The position numbers and the translations under genes are program-made. A stretch of DNA of 64,000 bases from Siphonodentalium dalli (lineage: Eukaryota; Mollusca; Scaphopoda; Gadilida; Siphonodentaliidae), in NCBI GenBank assembly GCA_032622095.1, contig CP136061.1, forward strand, positions 11,115,287-11,179,286, written 5' to 3'. Positions 35,309-47,250 of this stretch are shown in pieces; position 1 is the stretch's first letter, and every line of letters begins with the position of its first letter. Under the pieces are notes generated by a model, which searched no databases, was not told the origin of the DNA, and saw only the letters and a program-made list of their open reading frames with translations.

Positions 35309-36333
35309 TTATTTATTTATTGGGAGTTTGGGACTGAACCCGGGAGGATTTGGAAGGGGCGTAACCCCTCCCCTACAACCCACTTGGAGATGATTTCGGG
35401 CGTTATGATGGTGGCATAATAGTGAGGTGGTGGGAAGATGATCTAAACGTTTTTATTTATTGGGAGTTTGGGACTGAACCCGGGAGGATTTGGACGGGGC
35501 CGAACCCCTCCCCTACAACCCACTTGGATATGGTTTCGGGGGTTATGATGGTGGCATAACAGTTAGGTGATGGAGGGTGATCTAAACTTTGTATTTATTT
35601 ATTTATTGGGAGGTTGGGACTGAACTCGGAAGGTTTTGAAGGGGCGTAACCCCTCCCCTACAACCCACTTGGAGATGATTTCGGGCGTTATGATGGTGGC
35701 ATAATAGTGAGGTGGTGGGAAGATGATCTAAACGTTTTATTTATTTATTTATTGGGAGTTTGGGACTGAACTCGGGAGGTTTCGGAAGGGGCGTAACCCC
35801 TCCCTTACAACCCACTTGGATATTATTTCGGGCGTTGTGATGGTGGCATAACAGTGAGGTGGTGGGAAGATGATCTAAACGTTTTATTTACTTATTTATT
35901 GGGAGTTTGGGACTGAACTCGGGATGTTTTGGAAGGGGCGTAACCCATCCCCTACAACCCACTTGGATATGATTTCGGGCGTTATGATGGTGGCATAACA
36001 GTGAGGTGATGGGAGGATGATCTAAACGTTTTATATATTTATTTATTGGGAGTTTGGGACTGAACTCGGAAGGTTTTGGAAGGGGCGTAACCCCTCCCTT
36101 ACAAACACGTGGTGATGATTTCGGGCGTTATGATGGTGGCATAACAGTGAGGTGATGGGAGGATGATCTAAACGTTTTATATATTTATTTATTTATTGGG
36201 AGTTTGGGACTGAACCCGAGAGGATTTGGAAGGGGCGGAACCCCTCCCCTGCAACCCACTTGGAGATGATTTCGGGCGTTATGATGGTGGCATGGGATGC
36301 GATGATGATGATCTAAACGTTTTATTTATTTTA
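35309..36333. repeat. ~147-bp tandem repeat, 7 copies
   Basis: Each unit has 'ttattgggagtttgggactg', 'ggaaggggcgtaacccctcc', 'tgatttcgggcgttatgatg' and 'gatctaaacg'. Units begin near 35315, 35455, 35605, 35748, 35896, 36045 and 36196. A (TTTA)n tract of variable length separates them. Non-coding. Confidence 0.95.
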
Positions 36334-36516
36334 CTTCTTTGACACAGAGGATATAATGGTGTGGTGTAAATTGTCCGTAGTGACGCCGTCTGGGTCAGTG
36401 GTGATCTTGCGAGGGGCTCGCATATTGTTTGTCGCATATTTCCACCAAATTTATTTATAATCCTCTCAAAATAAGCATGGATTATAATGGGTGTTATTCA
36501 CGGTTACCAACGTTAC

Positions 36517-37630
36517 GTCACTGGAGGCAGGAATTGGGGTATCGAGAGGAGCACTGGAGGCAGGGATTGGGGTATCGAGAGGAGCACTGGGGGCAGGGAT
36601 TGGGATATCAAGGGGAGCACTGGAGGCAGGGATTGGGTATCGAGAGGAGCACCGGAGGCAGGATTCGGGGTATCGAGGGGTGCTCTGGAGGCAGGGATTG
36701 TGATATGGAGGTGAGCACTGTATGCAGGGATTGGGGTATCGAGGGGACCACTGGATGCAGGGATTGTGGTATCAAGGGAGCACTGGATGCTGGGATTGGG
36801 GTATTGAGGGTAGCACTGGAGGCAGGGATTGGGGTATCGAGGGGAGCACTGGATGCAGGGATTGGGATATCAAGGGGAGCACTGGAGGCAGGATTCGGGG
36901 TATCGAGGGGTGCTCTGGAGGCAGGGATTGGGGTATCGAGGGGACCACTGGATGCAGGGATTGGGATATCAAGGGAGCACTGGATGCAGGGATTGGGGTA
37001 TTGAGGGTAGCACTGGAGGCAGGGATTGGGGTATCGAGGGGAGCACTGGATGCAGGGATTGGGATATCAAGGGGAGCACTGGAGGCAGGATTCGGGGTAT
37101 CGAGGGGTGCTCTGGAGGCAGGGTTGGGGTATCGAGGGGACCACTGGATGCAGGGATTGGGATATCAAGGGGAGCACTGGAGGCAGGATTCGGGGTATCG
37201 AGGGGAGCACTGGAGGCAGGGATTGTGATATGGAGGTGAACACTGTATGCATGGATTGGGGTATCGAAGGGAGCACTGGAGGCAGGGATTGGGGTATCGG
37301 GAGCACTGGAGGCAGGGATTGGGGTATCGAGGGTAGCACTGTATGCAGGGATTGGGGTATCGAAGGGAGCACTGGAGGCATGATTCGGGGTATCGAGGGG
37401 TGCTCTGGAGGCAGGGATTGGGATATCGAGGGGACCACTGGATGCAGGGGTTGGGATATCGAGGGGACCACTGGATGCAGGGATTGTGGTATCGAGGGTA
37501 GCACTGTATGCAGGGATTGGGGTATCGAAGGGAGCACTGGAGGCAGGATTCGGGGTATCGAGGGGTGCTCTGGAGGCAGGGATTGGGATATCGAGGGGAC
37601 TACTGGAGGCAGGGGTTTTGGTATCGAGAG
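36517..37630. repeat. 33-bp minisatellite, ~34 copies
   Basis: The consensus is 'ggggtatcgaggggagcac' then 'tggaggcagggatt'. Variants (tgctctgg, ggatgcagg, gatatcaagg) recur in blocks, showing higher-order duplication. Unit length is divisible by three, so long open frames exist on both strands; I do not regard them as genes. Confidence 0.95.
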
Positions 37631-37989
37631 CACCGAATCGGATAAAATAAACATTTTATCGCGGATTTTGTCAAAACGTATAGATATAGGCACCCCATGA
37701 TATAATGTATCTATAATGAAATTGTTAAAAAATTTAAGTTAGAAACTGTTGTCCCGAATAGTATTAAAATCTATGTTTTCGCCGTTTATCATAAACACGT
37801 ATATCTGTTCAAAGGTATGAGGTACGGGCTCAGCGGGAAAACAATATGTTCTTTCTTTCACTGTCCTTTAAGTTGGCGGCTCAGCGTTAGTCATCTGGCG
37901 TACTTGCATGTTACATGTTGCATGTACGCTGTGGAGTTTTTTTAAGCAAACAACAATATAAATAAAGAAGTGGCCATTACATAACTAAA

Positions 37990-39322
37990 AGGCTACACAA
38001 ACATAGCTCTTTCAAAAAGGTTTTAATTGTGATTCAAACCGAGAAACTAAAGAAGTATTTGAAACTGCGACTTACATTTGCAAGCTTACGAAGCAGAGGC
38101 ACAAAATTTAATGCGCCGAAATTCCAATTAGAGACCGACTATGTACACTTTGTAACGAACAAGTGGGGGATGAAACCCATACGTAACTAGTTTGTCCGGT
38201 TCTTCAACATGTACGCGAAAGATTCACAGCCAAATTCTACTATACAAGGCCGAGTGCACATAAGGCATCTTTACTGTTAAGAAATAAGAAATACCCAGTG
38301 TTACATAACTTATATAAATGCATCGTTCAAATGAACATAGCTACCCAGCAACAGGCCACTTAACAGTGGACACCCCCGTAAGACAATGGTGTATATCCAG
38401 GGATCTCCGTTGGGAGGGGTGTCTACCTTGGGAAATTCCAACTGCACCCCCCTTAATCAGAATCAGAACAAACACAAGTTTTGCATAATTCCATTTGCAC
38501 CCCTTGCACCTCAGTGCTCAGGGCTAATATTAAGATCCTATATATTCATAAACCATGGTTCTATTTTTCCGGTATCAGAACATTCAGATATTTTAACCTG
38601 AAAATTGCATAAATCCATCTAGCTAGTGATCTAACACCGGACAAATGCACATGGCTACGGACAAGAGACCAGGACACACCGGGCCGATCATGGTTGTTCG
38701 GCCCGGTGTGAAAATTTTTGAAAACTATACAAGAAATTCGTATTGCTAGCATCTACACTGGCCTCAACTGAATCTTCCTAGTGTTTGCAATTTCAAACCT
38801 CATACCCGCCTCAGGTTGGAAAATTCTCCAACTGATGACCATTTCAGTCCACAAGTTTGACCAAATGTAGTAAAAGGTTAATAAGAAGTGTTGTGTTGGC
38901 CACGGGGGAGGGACAGTGACACACCGGGCCGACCATGATTCAGCCCGGTGTGCGAAAAGTTTTAAATCTGAACAAGAAAATCGAAAAAATCATAGCATCT
39001 AGATTAGCCCCAAGCCTTCCTAGAGTTGGAAATTTCTAACCTGACACCCACAATTAAGTTGGAAAATTTCCAACTGATGACAATTCCAATGACAATGTGA
39101 CCAAATTGAGATACACCCCCCAAACCCCATGTCGCCACGTCTCTGTGTATAAAATACATAACGACCCCCTCCTTATACCAATTAATTTGGAACGAGCGTC
39201 ACTCCCCTAGTTGGTTCGATTAACTAATTAATTCCTTCTCAAAACTTTGCAGAGCACACCGTTAAGTCGGACGAATGAGGAGTCCACGGTGTGTAGGAGG
39301 GTCGATAACTCTATATGACTGC
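37990..39322 (+). mobile_element. LINE E: 3' end of a second LINE, copy 1
   Basis: A decayed ORF2 C-terminus is readable with one frame change. It has the zinc-finger-like I-R-D-R-L-C-T-L-C-N-E-Q-V-G-D-E-T-H, then L-V-C-P-V-L-Q-H-V-R-E-R-F, and a stop at about 38361. About 960 bp of 3' UTR follow. A second copy of the stretch from 38232 on lies at 47251-48698. The 3' UTR has two hairpins (CACACCGGGCCGA stems near 38674 and 38921) and repeated 'gttggaaaatttccaac' palindromes. Confidence 0.7.
38672..38712. repeat. 13-bp-stem hairpin in LINE E 3' UTR
   Basis: CACACCGGGCCGA and TCGGCCCGGTGTG flank a 10-nt loop. The same hairpin is at about 47699-47735 in copy 2, so it is conserved within the family. 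Confidence 0.85.
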
Positions 39323-39463
39323 ATAACATAATATTTTACAGGGACCGGCAGTGGGTACATGATGTGCAAACAAACAGAAATCTGTGAGCGCATCGGAACT
39401 AAACTGTAGAGCATGTAGAGTTATGTGAGGTTAAATTGCCGAATACTGGTGTTACATGTATAC

Positions 39464-39690
39464 ACTGTTAAAAAGAGACCGCGCAGCATCGCTGCCAACT
39501 TTTGACCGTTAAACATACGGTCAGACCGAAGCAAATGTCCACGGTATAATACCGCCACTTTAATGATCTGAGAGCGTGCAACATCGCTGCGAACATTTAA
39601 CCGTTAAACATACGGTCAGGCCATAGCATGATCCACGGTATAAAACCGTTAAAGTAACTGGCAGACCGTAAACAGTATCTGTCAGACAGT
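39464..39690. repeat. ~105-bp tandem duplication with palindromic core
   Basis: 'accgttaaacatacggt' and 'catcgctgc' occur in two successive units, each followed by 'ccacggtataa'. The core is itself a near palindrome. Confidence 0.75.
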
Positions 39691-40386
39691 TGTATTTTTC
39701 ACGGTTCAGCACCCTTTAATTCATATCAAGTCCGTAACTAATAAAGGTCAGACCAATGGTATTTTTCATGGGTCAACATCAATGTTTTGCTCTTTATTTA
39801 TATATATCTTTAATTCCTCCTTAATAGAAGATCATAGAATACAATAAATCATTGAAACAAATTAAAGAAATATAATCAAAATGAACAACCCAAAAAACCC
39901 AAAAATGTTGTAGAACAATAATACTGAAATAAAGACAACAGCACCTCATCACATATGTGCTAAAACAGTCATTCGTCACCGCACACATGTACAGTCGCGC
40001 CATACCAACACAAAACCACATTCGAGCACAGTCACCCAATGAGTTCAAAATAGAGACATTACCTAAAGATAAAACACTCACACACATGCATGCATACACG
40101 CACACGGAAAGCAAAAAAACAAAAAAACATAACTCAAACTCAACTCAAACAAACTTACACACCAACACCCTTCCATACATAGACTTACAACAAAACGCGC
40201 ATAAATAGACACCTATATACATACTCCTGCAGGCGTGGTAAGTGCAGCACGGCACATGTGTATTGTACTCGCCAAATTAGTTACATTTTGACAGATGGAC
40301 GGACAAACCTAGTTAAAAAAAAACAAAAAAAACCACCAGAACACGTGAGAACCTATGTAACTCGGCTAAAATCTACATACACACGA

Positions 40387-42614
40387 TTAATCCACAATTA
40401 GTTTGTTAAACAAATGGTTCCAATTAGTTGACTGACTAGTTGATGGTGAATTTATCCATGATAAAAAAAACAATTTTGGTGGAGATTCCATATAGGAATT
40501 CCACTCGTACCAAAGACATTTAGTGGCTTTAATGAAAAAGCGCAACAAGTGATTACTCCGTATAGGAATTAAGTCTAGAAGTTGAGGTGGCATATGGCCA
40601 AGAAACAAGGCAATTTGCTGATCTATAGGAAGATTGTCAATGTACTGATAAGCAACAACTTGAAACCTATCATTGAATAAGTACCAAAATTTATTTCATG
40701 ATTCTGCGAGGGCAGGACAATCTATTAAAAGGTGTCGAGCGACAGCAGTATACATATAGTTACGTGCACAACATTTGTTTGGATTGGTAGATGCAAGAGT
40801 ACACAACAACCACACAGCCAAATGAAAGTCCTCTTTGTCGTCGGGATATTTCCTACAAACATACCATAAGTATGACATATCTGGCCTAGTATGTACTAGT
40901 CGAAATCTCTGAAACGACAAGTCGTTATAAACCCTTTCCAACCATTCTTGCTTCCAGAACAAGGATCCACGTTTAACTAAGAGCTTCCAATTATATTTCG
41001 TAGGGAATGTGGCGGTTGACGCATACTCAAGCAGATATCGATCCAAACAGTTGCAGGGTCTGCTTCAAATCCCTGAAAAATGTACATGTATTTATGGAAA
41101 GGTTAAAAAATTCCTTAGTGGTCTTCTCCAGCGAGAGGTTACATAATGAGCATAACAGAGACAGTTTACGGCGATATATGTAATGCATCAGTGGTGGAGT
41201 ACCCAGCAAACCAAGAACCATATCAGTTCGCGTTCTAACATGAAGACATTGAATGTGCTTCAGACATAAGCGATGTGCACATTCAAGGCGTTCACATTCT
41301 GTCTCATTTAAGCCAAATGGCAGTTCGCTGCCATATAGACCTTTAGATATAATCACCGAATTGTAAATTTTTAGAGAACTCATTGGTGTTATTCCACCCG
41401 TGTAAATACCAATATTTGACAGAGCAAAATAAGTACTCCTCAGTTTAGAACATATTTTATCAACGAAAGATGCACTGAAATTGTGTTTACTGAGGGGAAT
41501 ACCCAAATGTGTAATACTATCTGTCTCTAAAATATTGTGTGATCCGAGATTCCATTGTTTTGTGCGTTTCCGTGAATCACTGGTGGATTCGTTGAATACG
41601 ATAACCTGCGTTTTTGACGGGTTGTATTTGTAACGCCATTTGGAACTGTATCGTACACACATATCAACTAATGATTGTAATCCTGAAGCAGTGAGAGTAG
41701 AACCATGTCATCAACATGGGTAAGGCAGCAGCAATTAATACCATTCATAGTATAGCCGTATGGTGAATTTTCAAGTTCATAAAGCAAACTATCTATGTAT
41801 AGGGAGTAGATCAGAGGTGACACAGTACCCCCCTGCCTTGTTCCTTGTAGCATGGGAATCCAGCGTGATGTACAGTTTTGATGTCGAATACAAGATTGCA
41901 TATCAGAAAGTAAGACTTTAAACAATCTCCAAGATTTGCCTTGTATATGTTTTTGAAACAGTTGGAATAGTAAACCGTTTATCTATACGGTGTCAAAAGC
42001 TTTCCAGACGTCCAATGAGCAAGCAAACAAACGACTATGCTTCTCGGACGCGTAGGAAATACATTCTGTGACCAGGAAAGAAGACGTCATGCAGCTGATA
42101 TCACGCTGAAATCCATTTTGCAAGGGACGAGTTTTTATTAATGATGGCGTATGAAGCTCCAGTCTTGTGAGAAGTAATCTTTCATATAGTTTATATATAA
42201 CAGGCAGTAGGGTTATGGCCCTGTAACTATCAGAAGAGTCCTTCGGTTTAGGGCTACCCTTGTATAAAGAAAATATCAATCCACGCTTAGCTGCAGGTGG
42301 AATATATTCAAACTGCATAAAATAGTTGAAGAGGTGAGACAAGGCTGTGGCTAGGTTATCGCCGCCGTATATAATATGCTCATAGTTGATACCATCAAAA
42401 CCAGAAGCCTTATTAAGATTAAGTCGGCGGTATAAGGATACTACTTCCATTCGAGTAACCGGAAAAGTAATGAGACTATCTAAAGGGCTTACAGAACATG
42501 ACTTTCCTTCGTTTGCGATAAATGTGTTTACAATTTGCTAATGCTGATTATCAAAAGATGGGTCTGCTAACGGAACAGAAAAGATATCGCTAAAACAGTC
42601 TGCCCATGCTTCTG
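40387..42614 (-). pseudogene. LINE D ORF2: reverse transcriptase and C-terminus, broken
   Basis: RT fingers and palm are recognisable: K-A-S-G-F-D-G-I-N-Y-E (42400), A-K-R-G-L-I, L-D-V-W-K-A-F-D-T-V (42000), then T-R-Q-G-G-T-V-S-P and H-V-D-D-M-V-L-L (41700), then T-H-L-G-I-P-L (41500). The usual A of A-D-D is V here. Damage: an in-frame TAG at about 41985 where LINE B has Trp, frameshifts near 41668 and 41040, a frame change between 42615 and 42450, and a TGA at 40696-40698. The gene cannot give a full-length RT. Confidence 0.82.
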
Positions 42615-43444
42615 CTATTCTTGAGAATCTCGTATAATAGTTCCATTGTGTTTGAAATGTGAACAGGACATTGTCCCTAATTTTTTACGTTTTGCGTTGA
42701 AAAGTCGAAAAAATGTATCTTGGTCTGATTCAGCGCATTCATCAATGCTGTTATTAAAAGATTGTAGGTATTGCTTAGATGCCCTGTGATATTCACGCCT
42801 AAATATGCATTTAGCTTCTTTATAGATGTGGTATAAACCAGCCGTGTCATTAACTGGTCTATCTGCCGCTATCCAGACTGATCTATAATACCTCATATTT
42901 TGATACAGTGACTTGAGCTGCTGTGACCAGAATGGTTTCAAAAACTTCTTAAATTTCTTTTGAGGGATGTTGTTTTGCGCAGATGTAGTTATAGCTTGAA
43001 CTATGCCATCATATAAAGAGTCTATATCGTTTTGGTGTTTCGCTAAAGCATTTGGGAGTAGATATTTTAGATCAGCCTGGTAGCTAGCATGTGTCCACGT
43101 TTCTATGCGGAATTGTTTCCAATTGAATGTATACTTGGAATTATCATTATTTGAATTTTGAAATGATGTCACATTAGTATCCACACGGAGTATTAAAGAG
43201 CGATGATTTGAAACATCCAAGGCGTCGTCATTGTCTAAAACTCGACAGTCGATAATGGACTGCTTGAGTGACATATGTATGACAAAATGGTCTATTATTG
43301 ACCCTGGAAAACCCATCGAAGGAACATGTGTTGCAAGAGACATGGAACATAAAGGCGAATTGTTTACAGAAAACAGGCCTTGACTATTCATAAATACTTG
43401 AAGGCATTCACCCCGTGAGTCACCGCGCTGGAGGCTGGCGTTAA
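42615..43444 (-). pseudogene. LINE D ORF2: endonuclease second half and linker
   Basis: The frame resumes after the TTAA element with A-S-L-Q-R-G-D-S-R-G. It continues through D-H-F-V-I-H and D-V-S-N-H-R-S-L-I-L, the SDH-like end of an APE endonuclease domain. A linker rich in basic and aromatic residues follows. About 277 codons are open. This part and the piece at 44091-44554 are the two halves of one endonuclease domain. Confidence 0.8.
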
Positions 43445-44090
43445 AGGGGTACTGTACCCCAATTTCAATAAATTCCTGGTGACAATAGCGATCTAATATC
43501 AATATTATATTTTAAAATAACTAATTTGAGTCGACGATGTCTACTGAAAACGTTCCGGTTAACAGGCTATCGCAAAAGTAAAATTGAATTATTTAATATA
43601 AATTCATTTATGGCTGGAGTCATAAAATGGAGAATTATGCCAGTACGAGTTACCGTTCTTCAAATCGTATCTGTTACGTGTCTTTTATCGACGGCCGTTC
43701 GCGAACATTATTGAGTTGCACATAACATGTTACCTGCAAAAGAAAGGCCCGCTATATAACCGATTCGGGAAAAAGGAGAAAGAAACAAGAGTCATAAAGC
43801 GTCAAGTATTTTTATAGGAAGTGAGATTGTTCGATGGAAGAGATTGGATGCATCAATTGAAGCTGTGATTAATGAACTTCCGGTTCTTCCTGCGACCTGA
43901 GTCTTCTCCGGTGAAGGTCAAAAACATTGGCGCGTAGTTTGAAATCGTAATATTTTTGTTTCCAAGATCAATATTTTCTTCGCTAAATTAGGTTTAGACG
44001 AAACTCATATAACACGAACACAATCTAACTTGAAAGTTATTTCAATGGGAGTACATAAAAAAATTGTCTATCCCTGTGTACAGTTCCCCT
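43445..44090. mobile_element. TTAA-target DNA transposon (piggyBac-type MITE), 646 bp
   Basis: TTAA is present on both sides (43441-43444 and 44091-44094). The ends are AGGGGTACTGTACC and, inverted at the right end, AGGGGAACTGTACA. No transposase; the interior open frames are short. It lies in the endonuclease GDFN motif of LINE D. Taking away element plus one TTAA (650 nt) puts the two flanking frames in register, which supports these exact edges. TTAA duplication is characteristic of the piggyBac superfamily. Confidence 0.85.
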
Positions 44091-44554
44091 TTAAAATCGC
44101 CCATGAAAATGACTGTTCCCAATTTGTGATATGTGTACCATAAGTCATATAGGATCATGAAATAATCTCTATATACATGAATAGAATGGTTTGAAGACGG
44201 AAGATATATTTGAAATATATAAAAGTATCCGGTCCCGTTGTTCAATTGTATACCGACTATTCTGTCATTATCCAAGTCAATTGGTGATACTCTACTACCA
44301 ATAGAAACGCGGTTCCACATAATACATACTCCACCAGAATAACGACCCCGTTGCATGGGTAGGCGCTGCGTAAAGTCGCTGATTGCACAATAATCGTAGG
44401 CGGGGTTTATTGATTCAAAGTAATGGAGATCCTTCTGAGGTAACCAGTGCTCGCTTATGCCGCAAATATCTAAGTTCTGACCCTGGAGAAAGAAGTTGAG
44501 ATAGGAAGCCGACGACATTATTCCAGTCGCGTTCCAAGTTCCTATGGAAATCAT
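44091..44554 (-). pseudogene. LINE D ORF2: APE endonuclease first half
   Basis: The likely ATG is 44554 (M-I-S-I-G-T-W-N-A-T-G-I). Endonuclease motifs in order are the N of T-W-N, the catalytic-type Glu in C-G-I-S-E-H-W-L, Y-S-G-G-V-C-I-M-W near the middle, and F-M-G-D-F at the insertion edge. The domain nicks target DNA for target-primed reverse transcription. It is cut by the TTAA element after G-D-F. Confidence 0.82.
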
Positions 44555-44845
44555 GGTGCTAATCAGAAAGAGACGGGGACTCGGTTGGGTGAATGCCAAA
44601 GAGGTTATGACATGCCGTTGTACATGTGCATTATTGTATGCTGTAAACAAAAGTTTGAGTAAACACAAAATTATCAAATACTTTCGAATGCTGACCATGA
44701 CACTAATTTAGCTGATGACGGTGACGTCGACATAAATCTTGCATAATAAACTGCATAATACAGATAAAACAAATTAATATTAAAGACTGTGTTGTAACAG
44801 TGAGTGATCCAAGAGAGATAACTCTATGTAGCGCGAACTAGTGAT

Positions 44846-45348
44846 CTAATGGTCTCCCTTGCTCCGCTGTCTGAGAAAAGCGTTCCTGGATAACCACCTG
44901 GAACAATATATTTCGTGCGGCCAGAAGTTATCTGACAAAGCTTTGTCGACGTCATCCAAGGAAACATTTATTCTGGCAGAGAAAAAGTTGGAATTGTTGG
45001 CATTGAAAGAACGAATCACCGAGAACATGACGCTCTGTTCATCCATATACTCTGTTAAACATTCGGCACTCCAGAACTCAGGAATGTTCCGCACAAAGAC
45101 CCGCATTGTCTTCATGGGACTTGCATTGCGTTGAAAGATAACCTTAAGCTTACGAGGTCGACGATCGTCATCTGAATCGTGTCGACTGCGACTTTCTGGA
45201 TTCCTGCCGTCGGAATGTGCATGTGAATTATTTCCGGCACGATTAGAAGGTGAATGTGGGTAGCGATTTGGTCGCTCACGATCACTTCCCTGATATTTAT
45301 ATTTGTGGGGTGCTGATTTAGATGCTGACGGTGACTTGCGATCTGTAT
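44846..45348 (-). pseudogene. LINE D ORF1, C-terminal part
   Basis: A basic, Ser/Pro/His-rich segment (S-P-S-A-S-K-S-A-P-H-K) precedes R-V-F-V-R-N-I-P-E-F-W-S. The final part, A-R-I-N-V-S-L-D-D-V with N-F-W-P-H-E-I-Y, resembles the C-terminal nucleic-acid-binding region of LINE ORF1 proteins. The stop is at 44846. The N-terminal half lies beyond the CACAGTG element at 46836-47249. Confidence 0.7.
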
Positions 45349-46835
45349 CACAGTGTATAAACCGTACAAACATTAAATCGGAAGTTGTTTTCGAAAAGAC
45401 GAAAAATGCTATTTTTAGAACGTAAATGTGACAGAAATATCACAACACCACAAAATCCAGGTTTCAGACGGACACACGGTTGCACCACATCTACTAACGT
45501 AATTATAAATTGTACATACACATTTGCCGATCATAAGCCGGGGCCATTTGAGCGAAGGACTCTGTTTAATAGATAAAAACGGCCTTTGATCACTTCAGAA
45601 AATAATTATAGATGGGAGCTGTAAAATTTGAATGATTTTTTATGAAAAATATGGCCACTGGCAGCCATCTTGGATTTTACTCTTTGCATCACTAAATCCT
45701 TTAACACAAAATGCAGAGCTTATCCCTTATCCGATCATCACCAATCTGTATATGGATCTTCGTTCTGACCTCTCGGTGGGTGCCTTCGTTTTTTTCCCAA
45801 ATTTTGTAAAATAAATGGCTGCCATTTTGGCCATCTTGGATTTTACTCTTTGTATGACCAAATCCTTTAGCACACGTTACAGGTCACATTTCTCACCCAA
45901 TCGTCACCGAACTCCATATGGATCTTCGGCGTGACCTCCAGATGGGAGCCTCTATGGTTCCGCAAATTTTTTTAAAAACAAACATGAGCACCTGAAGCCA
46001 TATTGGATTTAAAATGTCAATCCATCAGCATACCGTACAACCCACATTTATTGGAGAATTGTTTTGAAACTTTACAGTTCTGTTGGTATATACAAGTGGG
46101 AATGCTTCTATAATCATGATACGGGACATTGATAATAAAAGGTAGATCAGGAAAACTGAGTAAAATTGTCATTTGAAGCAGTTTGGATGGGGTGGGTCCC
46201 TATCCCAGGTTCGGAAAACGGATGTGGAGCGGAACAGTGCCTTTCTCTTGTGATTGAAGGTTAATAAAGACCATCGGGAGGCCGAGTATCTCTAATATGG
46301 AAACCTAATTCATGGGTTCGTCTTTTCACATAAATCCCATCATCACAACTTGGCGTACATATTTTTGGCAACTAGTGATCATCAACTCAAACAACTAGGC
46401 GTACATAGACTCAGAGCGGGGTGTCCAAATCAATACTATCTACGTTCAAATTGTGAATACACTCGAGCCAAGGGCATGTCCATATATGGTACACACGTAA
46501 CGGCCTTTCCGTTGCAATATAGTGGGATTTCCGACAGATGTTGGATATATGTTAAAATGACATTTGAAGAGGGAATTTTTGCGAGAAAATTATTTTCTGA
46601 AGTGATCAAAGGCCGTTTTTATCTATTAAACAGAGTTCTTCGCTCAAATGGCCCCCGCTTATGATCGACAAATGTGTATGTACAATTTATAATTACGTTA
46701 GTAGATGTGGTGCAACCGTGTGTCCGTCTGAAACCTGGATTTTGTGGTGTTGTTGTGATATTTCTGTCACATTTACTTCTAAAAATAGCATTTTTCGTCT
46801 TTCCGATTTAATGTTTGTACGGTTTATACACTGTG
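45349..46835. mobile_element. CACAGTG-ended DNA transposon, Transib/RAG-like, non-autonomous
   Basis: Both ends start with CACAGTG (45349-45355; inverse CACTGTG at 46829-46835), followed by TATAAACCGTAC. TIRs are about 250 bp (45349-45608 and 46578-46835) and nearly identical apart from a 14-bp indel. A perfect 5-bp TGTAT flanks the element (45344-45348 and 46836-46840). Removing 1492 nt restores the LINE ORF1 frame. CACAGTG ends with 5-bp duplications characterise Transib transposons and the RAG recombination signal heptamer. The interior (two diverged units with 'cttggattttactcttt') encodes no transposase. Confidence 0.8.
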
Positions 46836-47249
46836 TGTATGGTTGTATGAAGGGGGTGTTTGACCACCCATAGAAATGCTCTGAAGACTGTTTTGTGCCG
46901 ATTTAGAAGCTGGGCTTTGAACAGCATGTTGTGATATACGACGATCGTTGATCGAACTTGACAATGAAAATGATGAATCACACATGATAATAATGTTACG
47001 AGAAATATCAGTTTGGCATTTATTAATAAAGAGTAGTGAATCATTTAATGAATCAGAATTTTTTTCCATTTTCTCCACTGTAGTAGTAGCCATTGTGTCC
47101 ATCGTTTCTTTTGATAACTTCATAAACTCTTTTGTTGCATCTTGGGTAGCTTTATCAGTAGGGGTTTGTTACTTTTTGAAAGTGTAACTAAGAGTTGAAA
47201 TAGAACCTGACTGGCTTGACAGTTTTCTTTCAATACCAATACACTATGC
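46836..47249 (-). pseudogene. LINE D ORF1, N-terminal part
   Basis: The frame is open except for one TAA near 47188. It encodes a helical, Ser/Thr-rich segment (D-A-T-K-E-F-M-K-L-S-K-E-T) and ends P-S-Y-N-H-T at the transposon edge. Coiled-coil-like N-termini are usual in LINE ORF1 proteins. At 47250 it abuts LINE E sequence, which is taken as its 5' limit here. Confidence 0.6.
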
Positions 47250-47250
47250 A

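Larger units (their letters stand above)
39800..47250 (-). mobile_element. LINE D: APE-type two-ORF LINE with nested insertions
   Basis: On the minus strand the order is ORF1 (47249-44846), ORF2 endonuclease (44554-42900) and RT plus C-terminus (42614-40387), then an A-rich 3' UTR whose end is near 39800. The copy is decayed (stops and frameshifts in ORF2). It is interrupted twice, by a CACAGTG-ended element in ORF1 and a TTAA element in the endonuclease. LINE B at 8-11 kb belongs to the same family. The clade is not certain; CR1/Jockey-group families are the best guess. Confidence 0.8.

Noticed and set aside
32874-37630. Tandem arrays considered as CRISPR
   Set aside because: Repeats abut with no unique spacers and the genome is clearly eukaryotic.
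36429-37700. Long open frames on both strands across the 33-bp minisatellite
   Set aside because: Same artefact of a repeat divisible by three; several overlapping frames are equally open, with no start context or unique domain.
39322-47250. LINE E copies as LTRs of one large element
   Set aside because: Their shared part begins inside an RT C-terminal coding region and ends in a LINE 3' UTR. The edges lack TG...CA and target duplications.
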